A DNA stretch of 31,542 nt from a virus. The stretch is from positions 1-31,542 of the IMG/VR virus record IMGVR_UViG_3300008113_000292. One strand, 5' to 3'. The position numbers and the translations under genes were made by a program. This document shows, one piece after another, positions 1 to 7,388 of this stretch (its first letter is position 1; the number at the start of each line of letters is the position of its first letter). The notes under the pieces were generated by a model that saw only the letters and a program-made list of their open reading frames with translations, had not been told where the DNA came from and searched no databases.

Positions 1-1038
1 CGGCTTGCCTTCCATGTACATTGCGTATCTTTGAGGCCCCATGATGGCGACCTTGTCAGCATCCGACAAGCCAGCGAGTATGCGCTCAGGTGTTGCTACC
101 GGAGGTCTGGTATCAGGGATAGAACTGTCCCCGGTAATCTCCGCCCATGACATGGTAACCGGCACAAGAACGCAGCGACAATTTACGTGACTAGGCATGA
201 TTTCATCTGTCGCATATAGCGTTCCAGACAAAGCCAGACAGGCTAAACACACCCTGCTATCTTGGGTTGCTTGCCGTCGGTATCCTTGTACCGCAGGGTT
301 CTGCGTATACAACTGCCGCTGGGCTTCACGGGCACTTCGGATCATCTCAGTACGTGCTATGGTCTCTGCTCGTTGCCGTCCAATGTCTGCCGCTTTGCGT
401 ACCCGCCGTGCTACCGTCCGTGGCCCTTCACCAAGGCTGATGCCTTGTACAAGTGCCATCTGCATAGCATCGGTAGTTACCTGCGGAATGGTTTCAAATA
501 GCTCACCCAAAGGGCTTCCATCACCCGCCATGCCGACAAAGGCTTGCAGTTGTTCGTCTGGCAGTGCTGTCCATGAACTGCCGAGGCTGACGTTAGCCGG
601 TTTACGACCTGCCGCCGCTTCAACCAAGCTGCTGCTCGTCTCATTCGCAAGGATGGCGGATTGCAATTGTCCATCTGCTGTTATGGTTGCTCCTTCTACC
701 GCAAAGGCTTGCAAGTTACGACCAAGTTCCTCGATGTTGTCTATGATGCGCTGACGCATCCACAGGATGGTTTGGCTTGGGTCTTCACCGTTTGCCTCAC
801 GCTCTGCGATGCGTTCCTCTAGTGCTTCTAGTTCTGCGATCGATGCAGCGGTAGCGGCTTTGTACGCTCTCTGCATTCGGCTTATGGCTACGCCTTCACG
901 CTCCAGCAGGTCGTTGCGAAACTTCTGAGATGCGGCATAGATTCTGCCCGTCCCGTCGTCTACTCGCTTGTATGAGCCTCCATCAGCTCGTACCCGTAAA
1001 AAGGGTGGCTTTTGTACACCACCCCCGGGGTGCAACAA
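1..1038 (-). CDS. Minor head protein, Mu gpF / SPP1 gp7 family (5' part; continues across the window ends)
   Basis: Translated directly from the minus strand; the frame is open to the left edge and continues in frame at 31542, ending at 31483-31485, about 365 residues in all. The N-terminal part is helical and charged. The C-terminal third has the family signature: an RTEMIRSAREAQ helix, then a Cys-Leu-Ala-Cys pair and a His-Val-Asn-Cys-Arg-Cys cluster that probably bind zinc. Family members join a few copies of this protein to the portal inside the capsid. The start is uncertain. The frame closes at a TGA at 1039-1041, so the first possible start is TTG at 1038, overlapping the portal gene by 79 nt; the only later ATG (876) would remove conserved-looking sequence (GGSYKRVDDGTGRIYAAS). 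Sequence and context support the function strongly. Confidence 0.88.
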   Translation of the reverse strand, partial: MLHPGGGVQKPPFLRVRADGGSYKRVDDGTGRIYAASQKFRNDLLEREGVAISRMQRAYKAATAASIAELEALEERIAEREANGEDPSQTILWMRQRIIDNIEELGRNLQAFAVEGATITADGQLQSAILANETSSSLVEAAAGRKPANVSLGSSWTALPDEQLQAFVGMAGDGSPLGELFETIPQVTTDAMQMALVQGISLGEGPRTVARRVRKAADIGRQRAETIARTEMIRSAREAQRQLYTQNPAVQGYRRQATQDSRVCLACLALSGTLYATDEIMPSHVNCRCVLVPVTMSWAEITGDSSIPDTRPPVATPERILAGLSDADKVAIMGPQRYAMYMEGKP

Positions 1039-2693
1039 TCAAGGCTCTTGCCTTCATCGCCCTGCATTTGGTTGCGCTTGGATGTTGCCCAGCGGAACCC
1101 AGCATCACCGCCCCATAAGTCCCAGGCTACACGCCCAGCCGATGGAAAACCTTCCTCACCAGCGTTGAAGCCTTCAGCCTGCTTGTCTACTTCGTGGCGG
1201 CTAAAGAAAGAGTACATCCGCAAGATGGTGTCTTCGGAAAGTTGCTCCCCATTCACGATCTGGTTAGCACGAGCAAGTCCTACCCGTGTCCCACCATCAA
1301 AGCCCTCAGCCTTCCAATCAAGCGCACGTTGAGCCGCTTCCTTCATGGATGCTGTCGGGCGGTACTTCATCTCATAAGACCGAATCGCAGGAGCGTTGGG
1401 AGCGTCTGTGCTTTGCACCGGGATTGCCTGTGGGTGCAGTTGCCCTTCATCCTGTGGCACGGCTTCAAGACCTGCAATGCGCTTTGCTTCCGCACGGTCA
1501 ATGATGCCAGCCTTGTATAGTTTCTCTGCGCGATCGGCTTCCGCTGAAAGGTCATCAGCCAAAGCCCGTACACCTTCAAGGTCATACTGAATGTAATCAC
1601 CCTGCTGGGTCTCTGGGTACTCTGGCAGGAGGTCAGCGGTAATCGCATCAGCCAAGACACGCAGTAGAGGAACCATACCATCCTCCCACGCTGCCTGCTG
1701 TGCCCTCTCAAAGTTGTTGTAGGTGGAACGCTCAAGACCAGCACCAAGACCCAAAACCATCGGGTTGAGTCCAAGGGCAGAACAGATACGCTCCTCCGGT
1801 ACGCGTCTCACAGAATCCAAAGCAAGCTCTGACGGTGTCAGGCTTACCCTGTCCATCTTGTAGGCTCCGGTCATCACTACGATACCGCCAGAACCATCAC
1901 CGCTTAGGTCTTCATGCAGTTGTCGCTTGACCTGCCGTGCATCATCCATTGAGATGTCTACGGTCTGGTCTTTGGCATCAGGCCCGACAATCAAAGATGG
2001 CATTGCACCATTCGCAAGCAATCCCCATGCCGTGGTGCTTGCGGTATTGTCGGTTGCAATCTCACGCAATACAGCGGTTACTGGGCTACGTCCAAGTCTG
2101 ATGTCGGAAGGTTCCCGACCGTACCGGATATGGATGATGTCGCTAACCGGGATATCGAAAGACCGACCATCCGTGGTGTAGACATAATGCGTTAGCGGGT
2201 TGATGCCGTTACCGACAGGTCTGACCATGTCTTGTGGCAAGAACTGCAAAGCGGTCACAACACCACGGGTAGTAGACCGAATCTTGCGCAGATAGGTATT
2301 GCCGAACAGTTTATAGTCTTGAATCACCCAAGACCAGAACAGGCTACCCATCACCATTGGATCAGGTTGCGCCATTAGAGCGATTACCGGGTGGTCTTCA
2401 ACAGGTTCCGCTTGCTGGCTGTCTACAGGGCGATAGTACTTAGGCGTGGCTTGAGGGTAGTTCCGAACGTACCAGTCAATGGCAGATGCCACGATACCGT
2501 TTAGCCCAAGGTCTCCCGCTACTCTTGCCCAGTCTTTTGTAGAACCTGGAAGCGCACGGCGCAGGAGCGTTTGCAGCTGACCGGAGCCATAGCCGGTTAG
2601 GTAGACATCACGGGACTGACTAAGCGGCAGTGGTAGTGCTTGTGTCGGGTTGGCTACGGCCTTGCCCCCCAAGAATCGGTCAAAGATACCCAT
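960..2693 (-). CDS. Portal protein, HK97 family, with C-terminal extension
   Basis: 577 residues. Residues about 30-420 match HK97-type portals: an ADWYV-like helix after the N-terminus, a FGNTYLRKIR strand, the VSDIIHIRYG segment, and RRVPEERICSALGLNPMVLGLGAGLERSTYNN, which is the typical portal core. The portal forms the dodecameric ring through which DNA enters and leaves the head. Residues from about 440 carry an extra domain (YRPTASMKEAAQRALDWK ... FSRHEVDKQAE ... VAWDLWGGDAGFRWA) of a kind I recall as a separate module in other phage head proteins; its role is not established here. The ATG at 2693 lies 6 nt after the late promoter-like 11-mer and has no Shine-Dalgarno sequence, so the mRNA is probably leaderless. 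The 3' end overlaps the minor head gene. Confidence 0.95.
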   Translation of the reverse strand: MGIFDRFLGGKAVANPTQALPLPLSQSRDVYLTGYGSGQLQTLLRRALPGSTKDWARVAGDLGLNGIVASAIDWYVRNYPQATPKYYRPVDSQQAEPVEDHPVIALMAQPDPMVMGSLFWSWVIQDYKLFGNTYLRKIRSTTRGVVTALQFLPQDMVRPVGNGINPLTHYVYTTDGRSFDIPVSDIIHIRYGREPSDIRLGRSPVTAVLREIATDNTASTTAWGLLANGAMPSLIVGPDAKDQTVDISMDDARQVKRQLHEDLSGDGSGGIVVMTGAYKMDRVSLTPSELALDSVRRVPEERICSALGLNPMVLGLGAGLERSTYNNFERAQQAAWEDGMVPLLRVLADAITADLLPEYPETQQGDYIQYDLEGVRALADDLSAEADRAEKLYKAGIIDRAEAKRIAGLEAVPQDEGQLHPQAIPVQSTDAPNAPAIRSYEMKYRPTASMKEAAQRALDWKAEGFDGGTRVGLARANQIVNGEQLSEDTILRMYSFFSRHEVDKQAEGFNAGEEGFPSAGRVAWDLWGGDAGFRWATSKRNQMQGDEGKSLDCCTPGVVYKSHPFYGYELMEAHTSE

Positions 2694-2699
2694 GGCTGT

Positions 2700-2710
2700 A
2701 GTATCCCACA
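2700..2710 (-). promoter_or_regulatory. Late promoter-like motif P1 (portal)
   Basis: TGTGGGATACT, ending 6 nt before the portal ATG. The same 11-mer stands at the same distance from the ATG at 29125-29135 and 31468-31478. GATACT resembles a -10 hexamer and TGG in front resembles an extended -10. There is no TTGACA-like -35. With normal -10 spacing, transcription would start at the A of the ATG. Confidence 0.75.
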
Positions 2711-2740
2711 GAAAAGAAAAAGCCCCCTTGCGGGGGCCTG
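2711..2740 (-). terminator. Rho-independent terminator upstream of the portal gene
   Basis: On the minus strand, GCCCCC-GCAA-GGGGGC (2737-2722) forms a GC stem with a four-base loop, followed by TTTTTCTTTTC (2721-2711). It ends the transcript of the small gene at 2750-3082 directly before promoter motif P1. Confidence 0.85.
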
Positions 2741-2749
2741 TGTGGCTTT

Positions 2750-3082
2750 CTAGTTGTGGTGAAAAGTTCTGATGTATTCTGCAATGATTTCAAACTGTTC
2801 GTCATACCAGACCATCCATCCATCACCATAAGAAAAAAGAATGCGGCTCTTATTCAAGTGAAAATCGATTGTAAGTTTGGCTCCGATCTTGGTTGCCGCA
2901 ACACACAACCTGTTTAGTCCGTCTACATACTCTTCAATGTTTTCTGCAGTGCAGTAATACTTTGCACGACCTTCTACAAGTTTGCGATCATTTGCTAGTC
3001 GTTGCTTGCGCTCTTCTTCTCTCTTCTCAGCGTCTGCTGCAAAACCTGCAAATATTTCCTCTACCGTTTTTATTGTTTCCAT
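2750..3082 (-). CDS. Hypothetical protein, 110 aa, single-gene early-type unit
   Basis: I do not recognise this protein. Residues about 5-40 are highly charged and helical (AEKREEERKQRLANDRK), likely a coiled coil. The C-terminal half looks like a small alpha/beta domain rich in aromatic residues (FSYGDGWMVWYDEQFEI). It has its own sigma-70-like promoter at 3112-3140 and its own terminator at 2711-2740. It therefore sits as an independent cassette between the large terminase and portal genes, a spot where phages often carry accessory genes. The ATG at 3082 is preceded by AGGGAAATAGAGAG, a reasonable ribosome binding site. A function in host takeover or defence evasion is possible but unsupported. 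Confidence 0.75.
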   Translation of the reverse strand: METIKTVEEIFAGFAADAEKREEERKQRLANDRKLVEGRAKYYCTAENIEEYVDGLNRLCVAATKIGAKLTIDFHLNKSRILFSYGDGWMVWYDEQFEIIAEYIRTFHHN

Positions 3083-3111
3083 ATCTCTCTATTTCCCTGC
3101 TTGATGTAGAT

Positions 3112-3140
3112 AATATACACTCTAAGTATATACACGTCAA
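3112..3140 (-). promoter_or_regulatory. Sigma-70-type promoter for the 2750-3082 gene
   Basis: TTGACG (3140-3135), 17-nt spacer, TATATT (3117-3112) on the minus strand. The -35 box lies inside the inverted repeat TATATAC-TTGACGT-GTATATA, which could be an operator. Confidence 0.72.
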
Positions 3141-3159
3141 GTATATAGGAAGATATATT

Positions 3160-4341
3160 TCAGACAGCACCCCAGCTCTTGCGCTGTCCGATCACCTGCC
3201 AAGCGTATGCCATCGCGTCCACTACGTCATCATGCCGACCAACGGGGAAGGATAACAACTCATCCTGCCAGTAAGGTGGCAGACCTTCAACGTGTACAAC
3301 CTGCCCTTGCTCGTACCGGGCTTCTAAAGGCCCAAAGCGGGTTATCTTGTCACGGTCTGGACGTATCCCCCGTATCGGCAGTTTTGTACGTCTCATAAGC
3401 TCTTGCACAACAGCCGCCTGATACTGCACCTGCTCAATGCCAATCATGACGGGTTTCCACTTTTCAGCCATCATCTCGATGAACCGCAGGACGGAAGCAA
3501 AGTCCGCCCTTGTCCTGTTGACATCAAGCACGTAGATCGTGCCATCATCACCACGGCTCAGAGCTACCACGGCGGTGTAGTCTGCTTCCGCCTTGGTAGA
3601 TATCGCAAGGTCAACACCAAGGTAGACCGGCAAGCCTTCAGGAGCATCCCCAAACCTCAACCATTCCCGCTTGATTCTTGCTCCAGCAGCATCGACGAAC
3701 TCCGCCAAATACTCCTGTCGAAACGCGATCGAGGGCAAAGATTCCCCCGCCTTGGCTACTTCGTCAGCATCTATCCACGGGTTAGCCGTTGTCGGCATCT
3801 GCCATGCCATCCAGTCCGGATCTACACCAGCCATAGCATGAAGGCTTTTGAAGTAGTTCGAGCCTTTAGGCGTAGAGAGAAAGAAAGCATCTCCCCGGTA
3901 ATCGGTTAGCGTTGGTCTAATTGCCTCTGTCCAGGCTTGTTCTAGATGCCTTGCCATGGCGGCTTCGTCAATGATGACTCGTTTGTACTTACGCCCACGG
4001 GCAACGGTTGAAGGGTCGTCCAGCGTCCAGTAATCGATTGCTGCCCCGGTTATGAGTTCGATGCGCGGGGCAGGTGTCTGCACAGCTCGCCTGATGACAG
4101 GAGCGTATATCCGCTTATGGTCGTTGTACGCTTCCTCAAGGAGCCTGTAGGTAGGCGCAAACCAAGCGCAAGGCAAACCATCTTTCAGTACCGGATCGGA
4201 TAGCAGATTCCCACCTAAGGTGGTTTTCCCGAATCTTCGATCTACTCAGCCACAGGCGAGAACGTTATAGCGTCTCGCCTGTGCCATGATTACCTTTTGT
4301 CCTTCGTGTGGTCGAGGGAGAACCAATCGAATGTCAGGCAT
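3160..4341 (-). CDS. Terminase large subunit, interrupted by an in-frame TGA (4246-4248)
   Basis: The packaging motor. ATPase part: Walker A RRFGKTT directly after the interruption, Walker B KRVIIDEAA, and the FLSTPKG coupling motif. Nuclease part: YLGVDLAIS with DYTAVV, IGIEQVQYQ and HDDVVDAMAYA supply the acidic metal ligands. The frame opens at ATG 4341, overlapping the dUTPase stop by 8 nt, and reads MPDIRLVLPRPHEGQKVIMA..NVLACG, then TGA-GTA-GAT, then RRFGKTT. Related terminases commonly run from NV.ACG straight into RR.GKTT, so nine extra bases (stop-Val-Asp) appear to have been inserted. A TTG at about 4176 would give only a product lacking Walker A. The rest of the gene is intact. Either the sequence is a variant or error, or the stop is bypassed in some way; as written the motor would not be made. 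Confidence 0.9.
4251..4283. repeat. Perfect 11-bp inverted repeat in the 5' end of the terminase gene
   Basis: CACAGGCGAGA (4251-4261) and TCTCGCCTGTG (4273-4283) flank an 11-base loop. In the mRNA the stem ends 2 nt before the in-frame TGA of the large terminase gene. It lies in codons for AQARRYNVLAC, so part of it is constrained by coding. Confidence 0.8.
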
Positions 4342-4732
4342 TGCCCGTGCTACCTAACCCGCCTGTACGCTCATCCAGCGGTACATCATCACCGGTGAAG
4401 TACTGCACAAAGACAACCTGAGCGATACGCTCACCCTTCTCTATCACCCAATCACCTTGCGTCCTGTTATGCAGTAGAACCTTGATGGTGTCCCCGTAGT
4501 CAGCATCGATGATGCCGGGAGCATTAGCAACAGCCAGACCACGCAGGGCAAGCCCTGACCTAGAGCAAACCATGGCGCAGAGGTGAGGTGGAAAGATTGC
4601 AAGTGTCCCCGTGTCAATGCCTACGGTAGCACCAGCAGGGATAACGATATCAAGCTGAGAGCGTAGATCGTACCCAGCAGAATGCTTTGTTGCCCTTGTG
4701 GGCTTTATCCCATGAAACCGTATATCTGTCAT
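4334..4732 (-). CDS. dut: dUTPase (deoxyuridine triphosphatase)
   Basis: 132 residues, the usual length of trimeric dUTPases. All five motifs are present in order: SAGYDL (18-23), SRSGLALRG (57-65), NAPGIIDADYGDTIKV (70-85; the tail of this motif has the nucleoside-binding region), GERIAQVVF (100-108) and the C-terminal ERTGGLGSTG arm. It hydrolyses dUTP to dUMP and pyrophosphate, keeping uracil out of DNA and supplying the dUMP that the ThyX at 5783-6409 methylates. Its ATG overlaps the small terminase stop (ATGA), and its stop overlaps the large terminase start, so a metabolic gene sits between the two terminase genes in one translationally coupled string. Confidence 0.96.
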   Translation of the reverse strand: MTDIRFHGIKPTRATKHSAGYDLRSQLDIVIPAGATVGIDTGTLAIFPPHLCAMVCSRSGLALRGLAVANAPGIIDADYGDTIKVLLHNRTQGDWVIEKGERIAQVVFVQYFTGDDVPLDERTGGLGSTGNA

Positions 4733-5094
4733 GGCTTATCAGCGTACTCCACGATGACCTTGACCGGTGAGCCGTCAGCCCCTGTCTGCTCTACTCGGCT
4801 ACTCCACTCTGCCTTGTGCTTGCGCTCAAGCCACCATGCCGCCGCCTGCCAAGTGGTATCAGATGCCAGTTTGATGACCGATACCATCTTTGCTTCGGCT
4901 TCACCCTCGGCTTTTTCTATAGCTTGGGAGAAATCTGAATATTCCTTGAGCCAGTTAGCGAGTGTGCTTTGGTCAATGCCTGCAACAGCACAGGAAGCCC
5001 TGCGGGTGTTACCACCCCTCAGAGCCTCCAGAAGCTTCGCCACGGTCTGTTCCGTGTACTTGGTTGGTCTACCTGCGCCCGGTTGTGCTGCCAT
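4729..5094 (-). CDS. Terminase small subunit-like DNA-binding protein
   Basis: 121 residues. It begins with a GRPTKYTEQTVAKLLEALRGG segment and a helix-turn-helix (RRASCAVAGIDQSTLANWLKEYSDF), the pattern of phage small terminase / HTH packaging proteins. A helical segment (IEKAEGEAEAKMVSVIKLASDTTWQAAAWWLERK) follows, likely for oligomerisation. Small terminases recognise the packaging site on viral DNA and hand it to the large subunit, here encoded 0.4 kb downstream. The ATG at 5094 has GAGG about 9 nt upstream. The assignment rests on motif and position. Confidence 0.82.
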   Translation of the reverse strand: MAAQPGAGRPTKYTEQTVAKLLEALRGGNTRRASCAVAGIDQSTLANWLKEYSDFSQAIEKAEGEAEAKMVSVIKLASDTTWQAAAWWLERKHKAEWSSRVEQTGADGSPVKVIVEYADKP

Positions 5095-5275
5095 TTAGGT
5101 TAGCCTCTATTTCTTCCTTGGTTGCCCATACTAGAGCATCTCTCATTTGATTGTCTGTGATGCCTTGTTGTTTCGCCCTGCGCTTGACATCGTTGTATAG
5201 CCAACGTGTATACATCTCTGACCATACCGCCAAGCATCCCGCACCAAGCAGGACACCGAGTGCAAAGAGAATCAT
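5069..5275 (-). CDS. Small membrane protein, 68 aa
   Basis: A hydrophobic N-terminal segment (ILFALGVLLGAGCLAVW, about residues 2-18) is followed by a charged, probably cytoplasmic tail (NDVKRRAKQQGITDNQMRDALVWATKEEIEANL). I chose ATG 5275 over an upstream TTG because it overlaps the previous stop as ATGA and has GGGAG 8 nt upstream. That ribosome binding site is made by the DWE codons of the upstream Tad2-like gene. The C-terminus overlaps the small terminase start by 26 nt. No family recognised. Confidence 0.72.
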   Translation of the reverse strand: MILFALGVLLGAGCLAVWSEMYTRWLYNDVKRRAKQQGITDNQMRDALVWATKEEIEANLNGSTTGRR

Positions 5276-5544
5276 TCTGTTATCTCCCAATCGGTTGCCA
5301 GTGTTTCTGCCATGGCGCGTTGTATATGGAATGCTGGTGTAACATTGATTCCGATGCGGTCAAAAGCCAAATAAAGTGTTTTTAGATCGTCGCTAGAGTT
5401 TATAAACTCGTGTACTCCATACCCATCTTTTCCTGCATCTACCTTGGATAATGAAATCCAAAGGTGTCCGGCATGAACATCCCATGATTCCCGTTTGACT
5501 TTATGACCTTTACGCATTGCCCTTACGGCTTGTGTCCATGTCAT
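5272..5544 (-). CDS. Tad2-like / DUF2829-like protein A
   Basis: 90 residues. The N-terminus MTWTQAVRAMRKGHKVKRESW and the C-terminal DWEI match the DUF2829 pattern (a short helix ending in G..V.R..W, a beta-rich middle, and a terminal DWE). DUF2829 is the family of Tad2, which binds the cyclic ADP-ribose-type signal of the Thoeris defence system. Whether this copy binds such a molecule cannot be told from sequence; the middle (residues 25-75) is longer and more divergent than in the other copies here. Its start overlaps the stop of copy B's coding frame region as ATGA-type coupling (5541-5544). Copies B, C and D lie at 5541-5783, 6406-6825 and 14689-14907. Confidence 0.68.
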   Translation of the reverse strand: MTWTQAVRAMRKGHKVKRESWDVHAGHLWISLSKVDAGKDGYGVHEFINSSDDLKTLYLAFDRIGINVTPAFHIQRAMAETLATDWEITE

Positions 5545-5783
5545 TTGGCTACCTCCCCGGTACGCGGGTCTAACCTGACAACATCCCAGTCAGTAGCGAA
5601 AAGGTCACCGGGTGAAAGGCTCAGTTCTTCCAACTGCGTCACCCTTCCGCCTGGGCCATGCAGTTCAAAGATATTCCATAGCTCGGAGTAGCGCAGGAAT
5701 ACCGCTCCTCCCCATTCGCTACGCAAAACGGCTTTACTGCCACCCTCCATCAAGTCTTGTATTACTTCACCGAATCTTGCCAT
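5541..5783 (-). CDS. Tad2-like / DUF2829-like protein B
   Basis: 80 residues. It shows the same frame of conserved positions as copy A: FGEVIQDLMEGGSKAVLRSEW at the N-terminus and LFATDWDVV near the C-terminus, here followed by a 14-residue tail (RLDPRTGEVAK end). The middle (GAVFLRYSELWNIFELHGPGG) looks like beta strands. The ATG at 5783 overlaps the ThyX stop as TAATG and has GGGAG 7 nt upstream. Adjacent similar genes A and B suggest a tandem duplication that then diverged. The role is inferred from the family only. Confidence 0.62.
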   Translation of the reverse strand: MARFGEVIQDLMEGGSKAVLRSEWGGAVFLRYSELWNIFELHGPGGRVTQLEELSLSPGDLFATDWDVVRLDPRTGEVAK

Positions 5784-6409
5784 TAAATCGCTCCCATTGT
5801 GATCGGAAGATGTTCAACCATCAAAGCCTTGATGGACTCTGCAATCTGCCTATGTTCCAGCTGCGTATCTTCTTGCGTCCTAAGCTGCACGTAATGAATC
5901 CAAGACCGTATTGTGCCAGACATATACATTGTGGTTGGAGTGCAGAGCGGTAGTACCATTCTTGCAGTCTCCGCAGCTATACCGGCTTCAATCATTTGGT
6001 TGTATGCATGGTAGCCACGAGATACAGCCAACTCAGCGTCTAAAATGACTCCTTGCATTTCTGCATCTAAGTCATCCCTTTCTGGCATGGGTTGTGAGCT
6101 TTGTCGGTTAGTTGTACCAGCAAGCCTCATCTGCCCCAGAATGGGGAAGTCGTGAACCTCTGCATACCTTTGGCTAAACTCTTGGAAACTGAAGGAACGA
6201 TGCCTAAGAATCTGCGGAGCGATAGCACGGGTGGTTTTGATTTCAACGCACATTGAAGCCATTTCAAAGATTGACCAGTGACCGTGCTTGATGCAGTAAG
6301 ACAACAACCTGCTGACATCAGGGTTGTCCTGGTTCTTAGGGTTGGAGACCCTAGCGCAGTACCCGATGACCTGCTCCGCCTCCGGAGTTATCCAGATAAG
6401 CTTTGTCAT
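5783..6409 (-). CDS. thyX: FAD-dependent thymidylate synthase ThyX
   Basis: 208 residues. The ThyX signature RHRxxSxxExSxRY is present as RHRSFSFQEFSQRY at residues 69-82, preceded by KHGHWSIFEM (substrate and flavin binding) and followed by a C-terminal RTQEDTQLEHRQIAESI segment typical of the family. It makes dTMP from dUMP using methylene-tetrahydrofolate and reduced FAD, and works with the phage dUTPase. The start overlaps the stop of the upstream HTH-Tad2-like gene (ATGA), whose DWE codons supply a GGGAG ribosome binding site. Confidence 0.97.
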   Translation of the reverse strand: MTKLIWITPEAEQVIGYCARVSNPKNQDNPDVSRLLSYCIKHGHWSIFEMASMCVEIKTTRAIAPQILRHRSFSFQEFSQRYAEVHDFPILGQMRLAGTTNRQSSQPMPERDDLDAEMQGVILDAELAVSRGYHAYNQMIEAGIAAETARMVLPLCTPTTMYMSGTIRSWIHYVQLRTQEDTQLEHRQIAESIKALMVEHLPITMGAI

Positions 6410-6825
6410 GGTTGATATATCTCCCAGTCCATAGCAAGGACATCAGCACTACCGAAAGACGCAACCCGGCTGTATCTGCGATTGCCTGCACCATCAATCA
6501 GGTACAGACAAATCTTGCCCTCTACGAGTTCTAAGAACCAACTAGCCGCGTGTCTTCGTACCGCCTGTCCAGCCCTGAGGCGTTCAAGGGCAGCCGAAAA
6601 GGAGCCACCCGCCATTGTCATCCGTTTGGCATCCTCTTCTTTGACCTGCTCGATTTGCCGTGTAGCCAACCAACCTTTGACCGTGCTGTAGTTGTAGCCG
6701 ATGGTCTTAGATGCTTGCGCTTGTGGCATCCCCATTGCTACCAGCTCATCAAACCGCTCTAACAGTATCCTGCGCTTTGCGATGCCATAGGCAACGCTTT
6801 CACTTGGTCTTGGCATTGATTTCAT
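6406..6825 (-). CDS. Helix-turn-helix protein fused to a Tad2-like / DUF2829-like domain (copy C)
   Basis: 139 residues in two parts. Residues about 8-60 form a helix-turn-helix (ILLERFDELVAMGMPQAQASKTIGYNYSTVKGWLATRQ). Residues about 73-139 repeat the pattern of copies A, B and D: SFSAALERLRAGQAVRR, then W, a strand-rich middle (LVEGKICLYLID) and a terminal DWEIYQP. A DNA-binding domain joined to a possible nucleotide-signal-binding domain would suit a ligand-controlled regulator, but this is inference. ATG 6825 has AAGGA 5 nt upstream; a second in-frame ATG at 6816 is possible. It overlaps the DUF3310 gene by 26 nt. Confidence 0.7.
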   Translation of the reverse strand: MKSMPRPSESVAYGIAKRRILLERFDELVAMGMPQAQASKTIGYNYSTVKGWLATRQIEQVKEEDAKRMTMAGGSFSAALERLRAGQAVRRHAASWFLELVEGKICLYLIDGAGNRRYSRVASFGSADVLAMDWEIYQP

Positions 6826-7036
6826 CCGCTTCCTTGATTACTCGATCAGCGTATTTGCCATCGCCTGTTACTGCAAAAGCCAAGTACCAGAGTGCCTTGA
6901 TGGCATCCTCACGTTCCTTGCCTTTGTGTGGGCAACGTTGCAAATACTTGACAACGTTACCCGTAGCAAAGTCTAAGCCCCAATCCTGAATGACATCAAT
7001 GGCTTGTATCTTGGTTGTTCGGTAGTGTTCGTTCAT
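6800..7036 (-). CDS. DUF3310 family protein
   Basis: 78 residues. The segment HYRTTKIQAIDVIQDWGLDFATGNVVKYLQRCPHKG with KEREDAIKALWYL matches the DUF3310 family, small proteins common in phage replication and nucleotide-metabolism clusters. The family has been loosely annotated as nucleotide-kinase-like, but its biochemical role is not established as far as I know. The ATG overlaps the upstream stop (ATGA at 7033-7036). Confidence 0.88.
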   Translation of the reverse strand: MNEHYRTTKIQAIDVIQDWGLDFATGNVVKYLQRCPHKGKEREDAIKALWYLAFAVTGDGKYADRVIKEADEINAKTK

Positions 7037-7368
7037 ACGAGCTGTACGCTCTGTGACATCATCTTGTCAATCTCGTACGCTACTGCCCAGATGTCTGCAA
7101 TCACGTCAGCAGGCTTGAGGCTACCGACCCAGTATGGATTCTGCACAGCGTAGCCCATGGAGTTGCAGTCGTAGATACCAGCATCATCGCCAGTGATGGC
7201 AACCATCAAGTGAAGCTCACCCTTGGACATATGGATTTCGGAGTGGTCGCTGGATACCTGAATGTGTAGCGGTACATTGATGACTGCAAACGGGTCACGC
7301 TGTACGTTGATGGTGTGCTGTGCCATCTCTTTGATGGCTCCTGCGAGGCTTTGATTAGTTTGTTTCAT
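7033..7368 (-). CDS. Hypothetical protein, 111 aa
   Basis: No family recognised. The N-terminal 20 residues are helical, the centre (NVPLHIQVSSDHSEIHMSKGELHLMVAITGDDAGIYDC) reads as alternating beta strands, and the C-terminus is helical (ADVIADIWAVAYEIDKMM). No signal peptide or membrane segment. ATG 7368 has GGGAG 9 nt upstream, following a 7-bp hairpin in the short gap to the SSB-like gene. It is first in the coupled series DUF3310, HTH-Tad2-like, ThyX, Tad2-like B and A, membrane protein, terminase small subunit, dUTPase. Confidence 0.75.
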   Translation of the reverse strand: MKQTNQSLAGAIKEMAQHTINVQRDPFAVINVPLHIQVSSDHSEIHMSKGELHLMVAITGDDAGIYDCNSMGYAVQNPYWVGSLKPADVIADIWAVAYEIDKMMSQSVQLV

Positions 7369-7388
7369 TGTCTTTATCTCCCAAGGTT

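Noticed and set aside
197-754. A 185-codon plus-strand frame at the left end
   Set aside because: It lies opposite the minor head gene, whose translation carries recognisable family motifs; the plus-strand product has none.
3160-4341. Stop-codon reassignment (TGA as an amino acid) to explain the terminase interruption
   Set aside because: The terminase itself and several other genes end in TGA, and TAA and TAG are also used as normal stops, so the whole genome does not follow a recoded table.
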